From Gemmatimonadaceae bacterium (lineage in GTDB: Bacteria > Gemmatimonadota > Gemmatimonadetes > Gemmatimonadales > Gemmatimonadaceae), in the NCBI GenBank assembly GCA_019637355.1, contig JAHBVT010000001.1:682001-746000 (forward strand): a stretch of 64,000 nt of DNA, read 5' to 3'. Below the pieces are notes generated by a model that saw only the letters and a program-made list of their open reading frames with translations, made no database searches and had not been told where the DNA came from. Position 1 is the first letter of the stretch. Each line of letters starts with the position of its first letter. Made by a program: the position numbers and the translations under genes. Positions 63,048 through 64,000 of the stretch are shown one piece after another.

Positions 63048-63989
63048 TCAGCGGAAGAGATGCCGCAGGTCCGCGGCGGCGATCGGCGAACCATCGTGTA
63101 CGAGGCCGCCGAGCTGCGCGGCGCGGCCGAGCACGGCCTCCGGCGTGGCACCGAAGGCACGCAGCTCACGCACGCCGGAATCGCCCGCCGACTTGCTGAG
63201 CTTTCGGCCATCGGCGTGCGTCACCAGCGGGTGGTGCAGGTAGCGCGGCGGTTCGTTGCGTCCGAGCAGGCGCGCGAGCAGGATCTGCCGGCCGCAGCTC
63301 TCGAGCAGGTCGTCGCCGCGGATCACGAGCGACACGCCTTGGTCGAGGTCGTCCACCGTCACGCAGAACTGGTAGGTGAAGTTGCCGTGACGGTCGCGGG
63401 CGAGCAGGTCGCCGCACTGCAGGCGCGGTTCCTGCACGCGCCGGCCCCAGCGCAGGTCCTCGAAGACGATCGGATCCTCGGCGTCCATCACGATGCGGCG
63501 GGCCGGCGTGCTGCTCGGGTCCACTGCGCGCTGGCGGCATCTGCCGGTGTAGCGCAGTTCCACGCCCTCGAGCAGCGGGATGCCCGCTTGCTCGCGCGCC
63601 CAGGTCTCGGCCCAGGCAGTCTCGATGTCGCGCCGGGAGCAGGTGCAGGCATAGGCGAGTCCGCGGGCCTCGAGCTGCCCCAGCACCTGTGAGTATCGGT
63701 CACCATTGTCGGTTTGCCGGAAGTGCGAGCGGCCCTCGCGGAATGCGCTCGCGGGCGGTTCGTCCGGCGCGAGCCCCAGCCACTCGAGGTCGTCGAGGAT
63801 GCTGGCCTCGAACTCCGGACGGCAACGACCGCGGTCGTGGTCCTCGATGCGCAGCAGCACGCGGCCGTCGTAGGCGCGCGCGAGGCCCCACACCCAGACC
63901 GCATTCACGATGTGGCCGAGGTGCAGGTGTCCGGTCGGTGCGGGGGCGAAGCGGGTCGTGAAGCCTCGCGGGATCTCGCCTTGGATCAC
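63048..63989 (-). CDS. gluQ: Glutamyl-Q tRNA(Asp) synthetase
   Basis: 313 residues from GTG 63989; the frame remains open to the window edge, so a few residues could lie beyond. Class I motifs: TRFAPAPTGHLHLGHIVNAV (HLGH in place of HIGH) and GRKLSKSAG (KLSKS). Zinc ligands CTCSRRD ... YTGRC. It lacks the anticodon-binding domain of GluRS, which fits GluQ-RS, the enzyme that glutamylates queuosine in tRNA-Asp. A short discriminating GluRS is the alternative. Confidence 0.9.
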   Translation of the reverse strand: MIQGEIPRGFTTRFAPAPTGHLHLGHIVNAVWVWGLARAYDGRVLLRIEDHDRGRCRPEFEASILDDLEWLGLAPDEPPASAFREGRSHFRQTDNGDRYSQVLGQLEARGLAYACTCSRRDIETAWAETWAREQAGIPLLEGVELRYTGRCRQRAVDPSSTPARRIVMDAEDPIVFEDLRWGRRVQEPRLQCGDLLARDRHGNFTYQFCVTVDDLDQGVSLVIRGDDLLESCGRQILLARLLGRNEPPRYLHHPLVTHADGRKLSKSAGDSGVRELRAFGATPEAVLGRAAQLGGLVHDGSPIAAADLRHLFR

Positions 63990-64000
63990 GAGGCCAGGGC

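Noticed and set aside
61667..63211. Longer 514-aa version of the SSS symporter
   Set aside because: The extra N-terminal residues are antisense to gluQ, Ser/Arg-rich and lack a membrane helix; GTG 63040 right after the gluQ stop is the better start.

Overview
The window is a gene-dense (intergenic gaps all below 300 bp), high-GC bacterial chromosome segment with about 54 protein genes on both strands. The style points to the phylum Gemmatimonadota: paired WPK-type Ser/Thr kinases with a 2TM region and coiled-coil tail, many small lipoproteins, a TonB receptor with a carboxypeptidase-like N-terminal domain, a fused 2-oxoacid dehydrogenase E1, and a LuxR/DUF4199 pair. This placement is an inference from gene content. 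No rRNA, tRNA, CRISPR array, prophage or intact transposon was seen.

Layout. 1-9 kb: truncated htpX, an outer-membrane barrel protein, a His-rich secreted protein followed by a TonB receptor and a CPCC-containing Asp-box lipoprotein (possible metal-uptake cassette), and two lipoproteins. 9-16 kb: fused branched-chain-type E1, a secreted protein, a candidate structured RNA before an HNH nuclease, an Ada-like repair protein and NAD synthetase. 16-26 kb: bifunctional PBP, leishmanolysin-like protease, Lon, and two tandem kinases. 26-36 kb: two alpha/beta hydrolases around an unknown protein, DEAD-box helicase, pseudopilin, phosphofructokinase and a DEAH helicase. 36-42 kb: TetR regulator with palindromic operators, ECF sigma factor, CGNR regulator, NTPase, UspA, thioesterase and SthA. 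41.4-48.5 kb: a tightly overlapping ispH-epimerase-unknown-fumarylacetoacetase-propeller-methyltransferase-LuxR run, then DUF4199. 48.6-64 kb: ABC-F, acyl-CoA dehydrogenase, MscS, an Lrp-linked deaminase/FAD oxidase/PLP-lyase operon, an antiporter, a Tat-exported aminotransferase, an NRAMP-like and an SSS transporter, and Glu-Q tRNA synthetase.

Three genome-wide signals stand out. First, at least ten genes start 6-9 nt after a TAGATT-like -10 hexamer, which implies leaderless mRNAs. Second, two families of GA-rich intergenic repeats (a GTGACGGCGGGGAGA core and GACGGAA/T hairpins) are scattered across the window and have been absorbed in frame into NadE, the DEAD helicase, the Ada-like protein and the DUF84 NTPase. 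Third, many genes in operons are coupled by 4-nt GTGA/TTGA/ATGA overlaps.
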